51,532 nucleotides of DNA from Candidatus Levybacteria bacterium RIFCSPHIGHO2_01_FULL_41_15 (GTDB lineage: Bacteria > Patescibacteriota > Microgenomatia > Levybacterales > UBA12049). Where the stretch lies: NCBI GenBank assembly GCA_001782165.1, contig MFNV01000010.1:1-51532 (forward strand), given 5' to 3'. Both the position numbers and the translations under genes were made by a program. The notes beneath the pieces are model-generated. The model saw only the letters and a list, made by a program, of their open reading frames with translations, ran no database searches and was not told the origin of the DNA. This document shows, piece by piece, positions 37,592 through 46,175 of this stretch; position 1 is the first letter of the stretch, and the number at the start of each line of letters is the position of its first letter.

Positions 37592-38695
37592 TTGATTATG
37601 AAAGATGAAAGGTTTTACTGGCTGTCATTTTCGCTTTTTCCGGGGATAGGACCTTTGAAGTTTAAAAAACTACTTAATGAGTTTGGAACGGCAGAGAAAG
37701 CGTGGAAAGCGCCTTTGGATTCTTTGAAAAAGGTTATCGGGGATATAACTTCAGAAAAATTTGATAATTTTCGTAAAGATTTTTCCGTCGAAAATTATCT
37801 TCTCAAACTTAAAAAGGCAGATGTTTGGTTTATAACTTCAAATGACCCATTTTATCCTTCCTCTCTTTTGCAGATTAAGAATCCGCCTTTTGTTCTGTTT
37901 GGCCGAGGATTAAAGTTTGACAAACTTAAAAATGAGCTTGAAAGAACTATTGCGATCGTCGGTACGCGAAAACTCACAAACTATGGAAGAGAAGTTACCG
38001 AAATATTCACGAGGGATCTTTCAGCCTCCGGATTTACGATAGTATCGGGTCTTGCTCTTGGTATTGACTCTGTCTCTCATCAAACCGCTTTGGAATCCGG
38101 CGGAAAGACAATAGCGGTTTTAGGTTGCGGCGTTGACTGCTGTACGCCAACAACTAATCAAGGTTTATACGATAAGATTATAAAGGGAAATGGTGCAATA
38201 ATCTCGGAAGTCCCCTTATCATATATGCCCTCAAAGGGTCTTTTCCCATCTCGAAACAGGATAATTTCAGGTTTGTCTTTGGGCGTTTTGGTTACAGAAG
38301 GCGCAGAGGATTCAGGCTCTTTGATAACAGGTAATCTTGCCTTTTCTCAAAACAGGAAGGTTTTTGCAGTGCCCGGACCAATAACATCCGATTTCTCTAA
38401 AGGCCCATATAAACTTATCGAAAAGGGAGCAAAGCTTGTAACCTCGGCAGAAGATATATTAAAAGACTTAGGACTTAAGACTTCGGACTTAAGATTAAAA
38501 AAATCAAAAGTAATAAAAGGGGAAACAAGGGAGGAGGGGAAGATTTTGACAATTCTTCAGAATGAGCCGTTATATTTTGATGAAATAGTGAAACGGTCCA
38601 AGCTTGATTCTTCCAAAGTCGGAAGTTTACTTTCCATAATGGAGATAAAGGGACTTATAAAAAACTCCGGAAGTTTTTATTCAATAAACAATTAG
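37592..38695 (+). CDS. dprA: DNA processing protein DprA
   Basis: AIVGTRKLTNYGREVTEIFTRDLSASGFTIVSGLALGIDSVSHQTAL...EDSGSLITGNLAFSQNRKVFAVPGPI. Confidence 0.95.
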   Translation: MIMKDERFYWLSFSLFPGIGPLKFKKLLNEFGTAEKAWKAPLDSLKKVIGDITSEKFDNFRKDFSVENYLLKLKKADVWFITSNDPFYPSSLLQIKNPPFVLFGRGLKFDKLKNELERTIAIVGTRKLTNYGREVTEIFTRDLSASGFTIVSGLALGIDSVSHQTALESGGKTIAVLGCGVDCCTPTTNQGLYDKIIKGNGAIISEVPLSYMPSKGLFPSRNRIISGLSLGVLVTEGAEDSGSLITGNLAFSQNRKVFAVPGPITSDFSKGPYKLIEKGAKLVTSAEDILKDLGLKTSDLRLKKSKVIKGETREEGKILTILQNEPLYFDEIVKRSKLDSSKVGSLLSIMEIKGLIKNSGSFYSINN

Positions 38696-38716
38696 GGGTG
38701 AGATTCGTCTGAATAG

Positions 38717-39130
38717 TCATCCTCGGATCCCAGTCCGCGGCCTGCCTCTTTCACGTGATTGCATTGATGCAATGTCATCTTCATCCCACCAGTTTTTCCT
38801 AAAGGGCTTGTCCGAAAACTCAGCTTCTCTTCTCTGTTCAGTTTTCCAATCTCGGTAAATCTGTTCTGCCCGCTTTTTTGCATCTTCTTTATATTTTGTC
38901 GGAGGCCCTTCAGTTGCTTTTAATAAATCAAATTGAGCAAGGACTATTGCCTCATATCTTGGGAAGAGTTTTCCGAGACTATCTCTTAGACTTGTTTTTT
39001 CTTGAGTCTTCGGGTTTAGAAAGCTAATTCCTGCAAGTTGATCTTTGACAAACAAATGTTCGGGAGAATCTTGCGGTTCAGGATTTTTCTGAGACTCGTG
39101 TCCTTCCTTGGGCGTCAGGTTTGGTTCCAT
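38717..39130 (-). CDS. Hypothetical protein
   Basis: ORF. Confidence 0.5.
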   Translation of the reverse strand: MEPNLTPKEGHESQKNPEPQDSPEHLFVKDQLAGISFLNPKTQEKTSLRDSLGKLFPRYEAIVLAQFDLLKATEGPPTKYKEDAKKRAEQIYRDWKTEQRREAEFSDKPFRKNWWDEDDIASMQSRERGRPRTGIRG

Positions 39131-39252
39131 AAAAATAGATTAACTTATATATATATATATATTCTGTCAATAGGAGAATTACCAGTCTTTAGCTTCGCGT
39201 TTGCGGATTATTAATTTTTTTGCTCTTTTTGTCATCGTGATATAATTTCCTC

Positions 39253-39474
39253 ATGCCTATTGTATTCTCGGAACATGCAAAGAGACAATTAGAAAGACGA
39301 AAAATTTCTCAAAAATTAGCAAAAAATGTAGTGATAAACCCGGATGAAATAAATTCAAGTTTCCGAGACAGAAAATTGCGCAGTAAGAAAATTCGTGGTA
39401 GACTAATTGAGATAGTTACAAAAACAGAAGGCTCAAAAATAACAATAATTACAGGATATTTTATTAAGGAGTAG
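39253..39474 (+). CDS. DUF4258-type (toxin-like) protein
   Basis: VFSEHAKRQLERRKISQKLAKNVVINPDEI...IEIVTKTEGSKITIITGY. Confidence 0.7.
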   Translation: MPIVFSEHAKRQLERRKISQKLAKNVVINPDEINSSFRDRKLRSKKIRGRLIEIVTKTEGSKITIITGYFIKE

Positions 39475-39475
39475 T

Positions 39476-39682
39476 ATGAAATTTAAATACGATACCAAAG
39501 TAGATGCAGTTTATATTGAATTTGCAAAAGGGAAATACGACAGTACGCGTAAAATCTCTGATGCTATTTTAGTAGACGAAGATAAAGAAGGAAAAATCTT
39601 GGGAATTGAGATTTTAGATGCGAGTAGAAATATTAATGCATTTAACCCAAAGAACCCCAAATTTTCAATAACATCTTCTTAG
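39476..39682 (+). CDS. DUF2283-type (antitoxin-like) protein
   Basis: MKFKYDTKVDAVYIEFAKGKYDSTRKISDAILVDEDKEGKILGIEILDASRNI. Confidence 0.78.
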   Translation: MKFKYDTKVDAVYIEFAKGKYDSTRKISDAILVDEDKEGKILGIEILDASRNINAFNPKNPKFSITSS

Positions 39683-39856
39683 CCCCTTCGGGGTAAAGTT
39701 TTAATTTTACCCCTTGACCACACCAATTTTAACATTCGGCTTTTCAGTATTATTCATACACGTCTCATGTTGCAATTTTGGTGGTCTTCGTCGCAAAAAA
39801 AAGTTTTTGCTCCTTGACAAGTATACTATCCTTTTAATTAAACTGGAAAAGTTATT

Positions 39857-41980
39857 ATGAAGAATTTAGTTATTGTTGAATCGCCGACAAAGGCAAGAAC
39901 AATAGGGCGATTTTTGGGCAAAGATTATGAGATAAAGGCTTCGATGGGGCATATTATGGATCTTCCCAAAAGTAAATTGGGAGTAAATGAAAAAACTTTT
40001 GAGCCTCAATATGAGCTGGTTTCCGAAAAGAGAATGGCAATTTCAGATCTTAAAGAAGGAAGTAGGAAGGCAGAGTCTATAATAATCGCAACTGATCCTG
40101 ATAGAGAAGGGGAAGCGATCGCTTCGCATATAAAACAGATATTAAGTGAAAAAGATACTAAGATATTAAGTAAAAAAAATAAAAATCTCTTAATATCTCA
40201 ATATCCTAATATCTCAAGCTCCAAGTTTAAGAGGATTGTTTTTCATGAGATTACTAAAGAAGCCATCGAGGAGGCTTTGAAAAACCCTAGAGACATAGAT
40301 CAGGCACTTGTTGATGCTCAAACTGCAAGAAGAGTTCTTGATAGATTAGTGGGTTATAAAATTTCTCCCGTGCTTTGGCAAAAAGTAAGAAGAGGATTGT
40401 CAGCAGGGAGAGTTCAGTCTGTTGCCCTAAGACTTATTGTAGAAAGGGAGCGGGAAATAGAAAAATTTAAAAAAGAAAAATACTACACCATCACTGCGGT
40501 AATGGTAAATCTCAAATCCCACGCCGCCGGCATAGCCTCTGGCGACGCACGGCAAATCACAAATAACAAAGAGGAGACGGAGTTTGAATTAATAGAGATA
40601 GACGGAGAAAAGGTTGAGTTTCAAGAGACTCTAAATCTTTATGACGGGCAGTATAAGATTACAAAAACAACCCTCGATAATTTAGGCAAAACGCAGAGAA
40701 TAGTCGAAGACTTGGAAAGAAAAAATTTTGAAGTTTTAGATATTCTTAAAAAAGAAATTAGAAGAAGTCCCTATCCGCCTTTTACTACATCAACACTTCA
40801 ACAGGAAGCATCAAGACGATTGTTTTTTTCGGGAAGACGAACTATGAGTTTGGCGCAAAAACTCTACGAAGAGGGATTTATAACTTATCACCGAACAGAT
40901 TCCGTAGTAATTTCGCAAAGCGCGACTTTTGCTTTGAGAAATTATGTAAAAAAAGAATTCGGAGATAAATATCTTCCGGAGAAACCGAGATTCTACAAAA
41001 CCAAACAAAAATTGGCACAAGAAGCGCATGAGGCGATCAGGCCAACCGGCTTGAACAATCAACCATCAACAATTAACAATCAACTGGGAAGAGACTACGG
41101 AAAATTGTATGAGTTGATTTGGAGAAGGGCATTGGCTTCTCAAATGAGCGATGCGATTATTGAACAAACAAATGTTCTTGTTGATTCAGGAGACAAAAAA
41201 TACAGACTTAAAGCGAATGGGTCAGTTCTGCTATTTGATGGTTTTCTTAAGATTACACCGCAGGCTTTAAACGATATAATACTCCCGGATTTTAAAGTAA
41301 ACGAGGAAATAAATTTCAAAGAAATTCTTTGGAAAGAGCACGAGACTACCCCTCCTTCAAGATACAATGACGCTTCTTTGGTTGCAACTTTGGAAGAAAA
41401 GGGAATTGGAAGACCATCTACCTACGCAACAATTATTTCAACTATTGAATCTCGAAGATATATAGAAAGACAGGAGGGAAGATTTGTCCCAACGTATGTG
41501 GGGATTGCAGTTTCGGATTTTTTGGTAGAAAACTTTTCTTCAATAGATGATATTCCTTTTACTGCTTCAATGGAGGATGAGCTGGATGCAATAGCAAATG
41601 AGAAGAAAGAATGGGTTCCTGTTATAGAAAAATTTTATAGTGAGCTTGCGCAGAAACTTGAAGGTGTTAAGGGTGCACAGAGGGTCAAGATAGAAACAGA
41701 AGAAACAGATGAGCGTTGTCCTAAGTGCGGTTCAAAACTTGTAATTAGGATTGGAAGATTTGGCAAGTTTTTATCGTGTAGTACATTTCCAAAGTGCGAT
41801 TTTACAAAACCTTATCTTGAAGAAGTGGGAATTCCCTGTCCAAAGTGCGGAAAAGACAAAGGAGGACAGGTTATATCAAGAAAAACGAGAAAAGGCCGCA
41901 AATTCTATGGATGTTCAAATTACCCAAATTGTAACTTTGCCGCGTGGAAGTTGGAGGATATTAAGAAAAATAAGAAGTAA
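39857..41980 (+). CDS. topA: DNA topoisomerase I with C-terminal zinc ribbons
   Basis: KNLVIVESPTKARTIGRFLGKDYEIKASMGHIMDLPK...ITYHRTDSV...CPKCGSKLVIRIGRFGKFLSCS. Confidence 0.96.
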   Translation: MKNLVIVESPTKARTIGRFLGKDYEIKASMGHIMDLPKSKLGVNEKTFEPQYELVSEKRMAISDLKEGSRKAESIIIATDPDREGEAIASHIKQILSEKDTKILSKKNKNLLISQYPNISSSKFKRIVFHEITKEAIEEALKNPRDIDQALVDAQTARRVLDRLVGYKISPVLWQKVRRGLSAGRVQSVALRLIVEREREIEKFKKEKYYTITAVMVNLKSHAAGIASGDARQITNNKEETEFELIEIDGEKVEFQETLNLYDGQYKITKTTLDNLGKTQRIVEDLERKNFEVLDILKKEIRRSPYPPFTTSTLQQEASRRLFFSGRRTMSLAQKLYEEGFITYHRTDSVVISQSATFALRNYVKKEFGDKYLPEKPRFYKTKQKLAQEAHEAIRPTGLNNQPSTINNQLGRDYGKLYELIWRRALASQMSDAIIEQTNVLVDSGDKKYRLKANGSVLLFDGFLKITPQALNDIILPDFKVNEEINFKEILWKEHETTPPSRYNDASLVATLEEKGIGRPSTYATIISTIESRRYIERQEGRFVPTYVGIAVSDFLVENFSSIDDIPFTASMEDELDAIANEKKEWVPVIEKFYSELAQKLEGVKGAQRVKIETEETDERCPKCGSKLVIRIGRFGKFLSCSTFPKCDFTKPYLEEVGIPCPKCGKDKGGQVISRKTRKGRKFYGCSNYPNCNFAAWKLEDIKKNKK

Positions 41981-41984
41981 AATT

Positions 41985-42740
41985 TTACTGCGCCGGGCAG
42001 GATGCGAATTCGCAGTCTGGTCCTTCTCTCCCCACATATGATCCATCCGGACACAGTTTTACCTCTTGAGTACATGCTACTGGTTCAGTCGAATCGAGGA
42101 ATTTGAAAGTGGGAATTATTTTTTCTAGAACATTTTTCGCAGATTCCTCTGTTTCTTTCGACGCCGAGGAACCTATTTGATACGTGGTTGCCATAAGGAT
42201 AAAGGTTTTATCGCCCTTTACGAACTCTTTATAGGTAAAGGGTGTATAGTTTTTCTGCCACTGCGGGGCAATTTTTGCTGTTTCGAATATATGAACGGAG
42301 ATAAGAGCAGGTTTTTCACCGACTGGTGTTTTGGTATCAGAAAATGTTAAAATACTCTCTTCCTCTATGATTCTCCAATCGGAAGGATACTTTAATGAGA
42401 ACCCATATGTAGAATCTTCATATGTTTTCCAATTTGCGGTTTCATCGGCTGAGGTTCCCGCCTTCGCTGAAGCTTCGGTGGGTAAGGGAGTTGGAGTAAC
42501 TTTAGAAGCTTGTTTACTTTTGGAATTTAGGGCAAGATATGTACCGCCGGCGGCAAGGATTAAAATTAAGAAAACTAAAGCTAGGATCAGTCCTTTTGGC
42601 AGAAAAGATTTTTTGGAAACTGAAGCTGTTGGAGGAGTAAAATTTGTTGGAGCTTGAGGAATTTGTGCAGAGACGTTATTTTGAGAACTATTATCCAAGG
42701 CATTATTTTGTATGTTTGGTTTTACACTTTGATTTTCCAC
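41985..42740 (-). CDS. PsbP-like membrane-anchored protein with C-terminal Cys-rich motif
   Basis: N-terminal TM; WKTYEDSTYGFSLKYPSDWRIIEE; CTQEVKLCPDGSYVGREGPDCEFASCP. Confidence 0.7.
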   Translation of the reverse strand: MENQSVKPNIQNNALDNSSQNNVSAQIPQAPTNFTPPTASVSKKSFLPKGLILALVFLILILAAGGTYLALNSKSKQASKVTPTPLPTEASAKAGTSADETANWKTYEDSTYGFSLKYPSDWRIIEEESILTFSDTKTPVGEKPALISVHIFETAKIAPQWQKNYTPFTYKEFVKGDKTFILMATTYQIGSSASKETEESAKNVLEKIIPTFKFLDSTEPVACTQEVKLCPDGSYVGREGPDCEFASCPAQ

Positions 42741-42785
42741 CCAATCAGTATTTCATTGTGAGCAACTGTTGTCAAGCAACACTTC

Positions 42786-42813
42786 ATTACTAATATACTA
42801 GTATAATAGTAAT
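42786..42813. promoter_or_regulatory. Near-perfect palindrome, candidate TrpR-family operator
   Basis: ATTACTAATATACTAGTATAATAGTAAT, one mismatched pair in 14. Confidence 0.7.
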
Positions 42814-42819
42814 TGGTGA

Positions 42820-43251
42820 TTAATCCCAATTCCCAGAGGCAAACTTTGCCCTTGCTTTCATATTTGTTTTTGATTTTAGAGCAAGATCAACTGGTTTTAA
42901 TATTTTTCCTATCTTCTTGAAAAAATTGATTACATTTTCTCTTTTCAAAAGCTTTTCTATGGTTTGGTGAAAAGAAGAGTTTTTGTATTTGAGCTGGTTC
43001 TGGTACGTTCGGACAGTTTCATAGCTAACATGAAGAGCAGATTGAATAGAGTCAGGAAGGAAGCCTCTTTTAAGCATCATAAAAAGAACCAACCGCTTTG
43101 TTAACATGATTTTTTCCTCTTTTGTCAGAAATTCCTCAAAAAAATTTTCAATCTCATTCGCATTGGTTAAAGATGATACAAGGAAAGCAAAATGCTCTTT
43201 TATTTCTTGAAGTTGATTTTGACTAAGATGAAATTTAGAAATTCTGGTCAT
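42820..43251 (-). CDS. TrpR/YerC-YecD family transcriptional regulator
   Basis: LTKEEKIMLTKRLVLFMMLKRGFLPDSIQSALHVSYETVRTYQNQLKY. Confidence 0.85.
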   Translation of the reverse strand: MTRISKFHLSQNQLQEIKEHFAFLVSSLTNANEIENFFEEFLTKEEKIMLTKRLVLFMMLKRGFLPDSIQSALHVSYETVRTYQNQLKYKNSSFHQTIEKLLKRENVINFFKKIGKILKPVDLALKSKTNMKARAKFASGNWD

Positions 43252-43284
43252 AAATACTAATATACTAGTATATTAGTATTTATG
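43249..43284. promoter_or_regulatory. Perfect 36-bp palindrome over the regulator start codon (candidate operator)
   Basis: CATAAATACTAATATACTAGTATATTAGTATTTATG is its own reverse complement. Confidence 0.85.
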
Positions 43285-43344
43285 TCAATAGTGCAGTCAT
43301 TATTCGTGTATTACTTAATGATGTAGTTTCTGTAATTACAGAAT

Positions 43345-43785
43345 TTAAAATATTTTTGCGAGGAGAACAAGGAGGGCAAGGATGGCGACTTGGTTTATTA
43401 TTCCCCAAGGTGCAGGCATCCTATTATCAAACATTTTCTGAAATTTATAAAAGACCTTAAAAGGTTTAATGCCAAAAAAATACCAGGGGGCTGTCAGCCA
43501 GTCTAATAACTGGGAAGTAACTATTATCAAAAATGCATACAAAATATTAGTTTGAGGAAACAAAAGAAAAATTAATAGATATGAAAGAGCAAATCCAAGA
43601 ATAACATCGATTAGGGCCTCCTTGATTATTCTTTCTTTGCTTTTTGTCTTTCCGTTGGTACCTTCGTCCCAATGAGGAAATAAATCTCCTATTATATGGG
43701 AGATAAAGGCAAGGGGAATTGCGAGGGCTGGATTTCCGATTTTTGTTGCTATTACCGTTCCAATTATAGCGTGTCCTGTTGCAGT
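43345..43785 (-). CDS. Membrane protein, YdjM-like/metal-dependent hydrolase-like
   Basis: MTATGHAIIGTVIATKIGNPALAIPLAFISHIIGDLFPHWDEG. Confidence 0.65.
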   Translation of the reverse strand, partial: TATGHAIIGTVIATKIGNPALAIPLAFISHIIGDLFPHWDEGTNGKTKSKERIIKEALIDVILGFALSYLLIFLLFPQTNILYAFLIIVTSQLLDWLTAPWYFFGIKPFKVFYKFQKMFDNRMPAPWGIINQVAILALLVLLAKIF

Positions 43786-43940
43786 CATGGTTCGAATACC
43801 CCTCTCGGCCATGAACTCGAGGCCGAATGGTCACCATGACACTGAACTTCTGTCGAATGGGTCATCTTAAAAGTATAAAGTATTAGATATAAAGTATCAA
43901 CCGACTTGACAACCTTTAAAACTTCTGATCATAATAAGCT

Positions 43941-44891
43941 GTGGGAAGAAAAATTGCATTTTTTCCTGTAGCGTTTCTTAGTTTTATTCTGGTTTCGGCA
44001 ACTCCGGTTTATGCCTACCATCAAAAGCAGGTTTTGGGGGTGTCGGTTTCTTCTGAAGCTCCACAAATACCTCCCACCGCAGAAGGTCCGGGTCTTATTC
44101 TTCCGGACAGCCCCTTATTTTTCTTAGACAAACTTAAGCAAAATGTGAGATTGCTTTTTGCTTTTACTCCTGAAGGGAAAACTAGGATTTACAATGCTAT
44201 TGCAGGGGAAAGGCTTGCAGAGCTTAGATTCATGCTTTTAGAGAATAATCGGGAAGGGATCGAAATTGCTATCGAAGGAGTTGCTCGAAATCTTGAAAAG
44301 GCCTCTGACCATCTGGAAGCTGCGAGATTTAGAGGCAAGGACGTTTCAGAGCTGGCAAAAACAATTAACGAGGATATTAAAAGAAAACAAGATGCCATGG
44401 ATATCCTTGAGGAGGAATCAACGGGAGAACTTTATGCAATGGTTCTTGGAGCACAAACTTCAATCTTAAAATCAAAAGTTAAGGTAGAGGATAATCTGCC
44501 AAAACACATGATTGAAAATGAAATAAGAGATAATCTTACAAGACAAATCAATAAAAAAATAAAGATTGCTTCTTCCTCGTCACAAGAACTGCTTTATCAG
44601 ATTGAGGAGCTTAGAAGGGAGGCAAGCGAGGCAAGCAGAAGATCTCTTAGGAATCGGGAAGAAGCCTTAAGAAAAGCGATAGAAAAAAAGAATGAGATTT
44701 TAAGAAAAAACAACCAGAGACTTTTTGAGCTTGAGAAGAAAAAGCAGGAAAGACTTCTTCAGCTTCAGGACCGAGCCTTAGAGAACGTAAGAGAGATAGT
44801 AAAAAAAGCTCAGGAAACAGCCTCTAATTATGAACAAATAAAGGAGGTAGAAAAAACAGGAATCAATATTAATACTCAAACTTCCCAATAG
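43941..44891 (+). CDS. DUF5667-type secreted protein
   Basis: PGLILPDSPLFFLDKLKQNVRLLFAFTPEGKTRIYNAIAGERLAELRFML; long coiled coil. Confidence 0.8.
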   Translation: MGRKIAFFPVAFLSFILVSATPVYAYHQKQVLGVSVSSEAPQIPPTAEGPGLILPDSPLFFLDKLKQNVRLLFAFTPEGKTRIYNAIAGERLAELRFMLLENNREGIEIAIEGVARNLEKASDHLEAARFRGKDVSELAKTINEDIKRKQDAMDILEEESTGELYAMVLGAQTSILKSKVKVEDNLPKHMIENEIRDNLTRQINKKIKIASSSSQELLYQIEELRREASEASRRSLRNREEALRKAIEKKNEILRKNNQRLFELEKKKQERLLQLQDRALENVREIVKKAQETASNYEQIKEVEKTGININTQTSQ

Positions 44892-44924
44892 CTCTGCCAT
44901 CCTTTCTTTAGTATAATTATCTCC

Positions 44925-45530
44925 ATGGTAAACCCTGCGCCAACAAAGAGAGACGAGTCATCGATTGTACTGCCGCATGATTCGTGGTGCGGGGTAAAGC
45001 TTGCGGCAAGAGAACTTAGGATATGTTTTCCGACAAGTGAGGATCTAAAAAAAATTAAGAAAAAGCCGATTTATATAATTGTTGATAATGTCTTAGATAC
45101 TTACAATGTCGGCGGCATTTTTCGTCTTGCGGATGCTGTTGCGGCAAAAAAAATTTTTCTTTGCGGGCAAACAGAAACACCGCCTCATACCCGCATAAAA
45201 AAAGCGTCTATAAATACGACAGAATGGGTGAGCTGGCAGTATTTGCCTTCGGCGAAGTCTGCCATTGACCATTTACGATCGACAATTGACAATTTACAGG
45301 TTATTGCGATTGAGCAGAGTAAAAAAAGCGTTCCATATAATAAAGTAGATTATAAATTTCCTATTGCTCTTATTGTTGGTCACGAATCAGAAGGGGTTTC
45401 AAAAGAAGTTCTCAAAACGGCAGATTACATCGCAGAGATTCCAATGTGGGGAGTCAATAAATCCTTAAATGTCATCGTATCCTTGGGGATAGTTTTATAT
45501 GAAACAATAGGGAAGGTTTCGATTAAATAA
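44925..45530 (+). CDS. TrmH/SpoU-family RNA methyltransferase
   Basis: IIVDNVLDTYNVGGIFRLADAVAAKKIFLCG...ALIVGHESEGVSKEVL...IPMWGVNKSLNVIVSLGIVLYE. Confidence 0.92.
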   Translation: MVNPAPTKRDESSIVLPHDSWCGVKLAARELRICFPTSEDLKKIKKKPIYIIVDNVLDTYNVGGIFRLADAVAAKKIFLCGQTETPPHTRIKKASINTTEWVSWQYLPSAKSAIDHLRSTIDNLQVIAIEQSKKSVPYNKVDYKFPIALIVGHESEGVSKEVLKTADYIAEIPMWGVNKSLNVIVSLGIVLYETIGKVSIK

Positions 45531-45534
45531 TATC

Positions 45535-46128
45535 ATGGAGTTTACAAGTAATTACAAAAAGCATACAAGTAAGAACCTAATCCAAAAGTTTTTGATAAAT
45601 AATTTTTATAATAATTTTATCTCCTTAATTAAAAACCTTGATATTAAATCTATTTTGGATGTGGGATGTGGAGAGGGGTTTACCCTAAACAAATTTTATG
45701 AGAATAAAATCGGAGAAAAACTTGAAGGCATTGATTTTCAGAAAAATTCAATTGAAATTGGCAAAAAACTGCATCCATATTTGGCTCTGAAACAAGGAAA
45801 TATATACAACTTAGAATACAAAAATGATTCATTCGATTTGGTAATAGCTACAGAGGTCTTAGAGCATTTAGGAGATCCGAGAAGAGGTTTAAAAGAGCTT
45901 GTTCGTGTCTCAAAAAAATATCTTCTTCTATCAGTTCCCAATGAACCGTTTTTCATGATTGCAAATTTCTCACGTGGCAAAAATTTAAGCCGGTGGGGTA
46001 ATGATATCGAACATATTCAGCACTGGAGCGCAAAAGGATTTGCGCAATTTATAATTCATAATTCAGAATTAAGAATTAAAACAAAACGCCATCCTTTCCC
46101 CTGGACAATCCTATTTTTGGAGAAATGA
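45535..46128 (+). CDS. Class I SAM-dependent methyltransferase
   Basis: ILDVGCGEGFTLNKF...SFDLVIATEVLEHLGDPRRGLKELVRVSKKYLLLSVPNEP. Confidence 0.9.
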   Translation: MEFTSNYKKHTSKNLIQKFLINNFYNNFISLIKNLDIKSILDVGCGEGFTLNKFYENKIGEKLEGIDFQKNSIEIGKKLHPYLALKQGNIYNLEYKNDSFDLVIATEVLEHLGDPRRGLKELVRVSKKYLLLSVPNEPFFMIANFSRGKNLSRWGNDIEHIQHWSAKGFAQFIIHNSELRIKTKRHPFPWTILFLEK

Positions 46129-46175
46129 ATAAAGATCTCTTGACTTTTGCTACTTATAATAAGTAGAATTTTATT

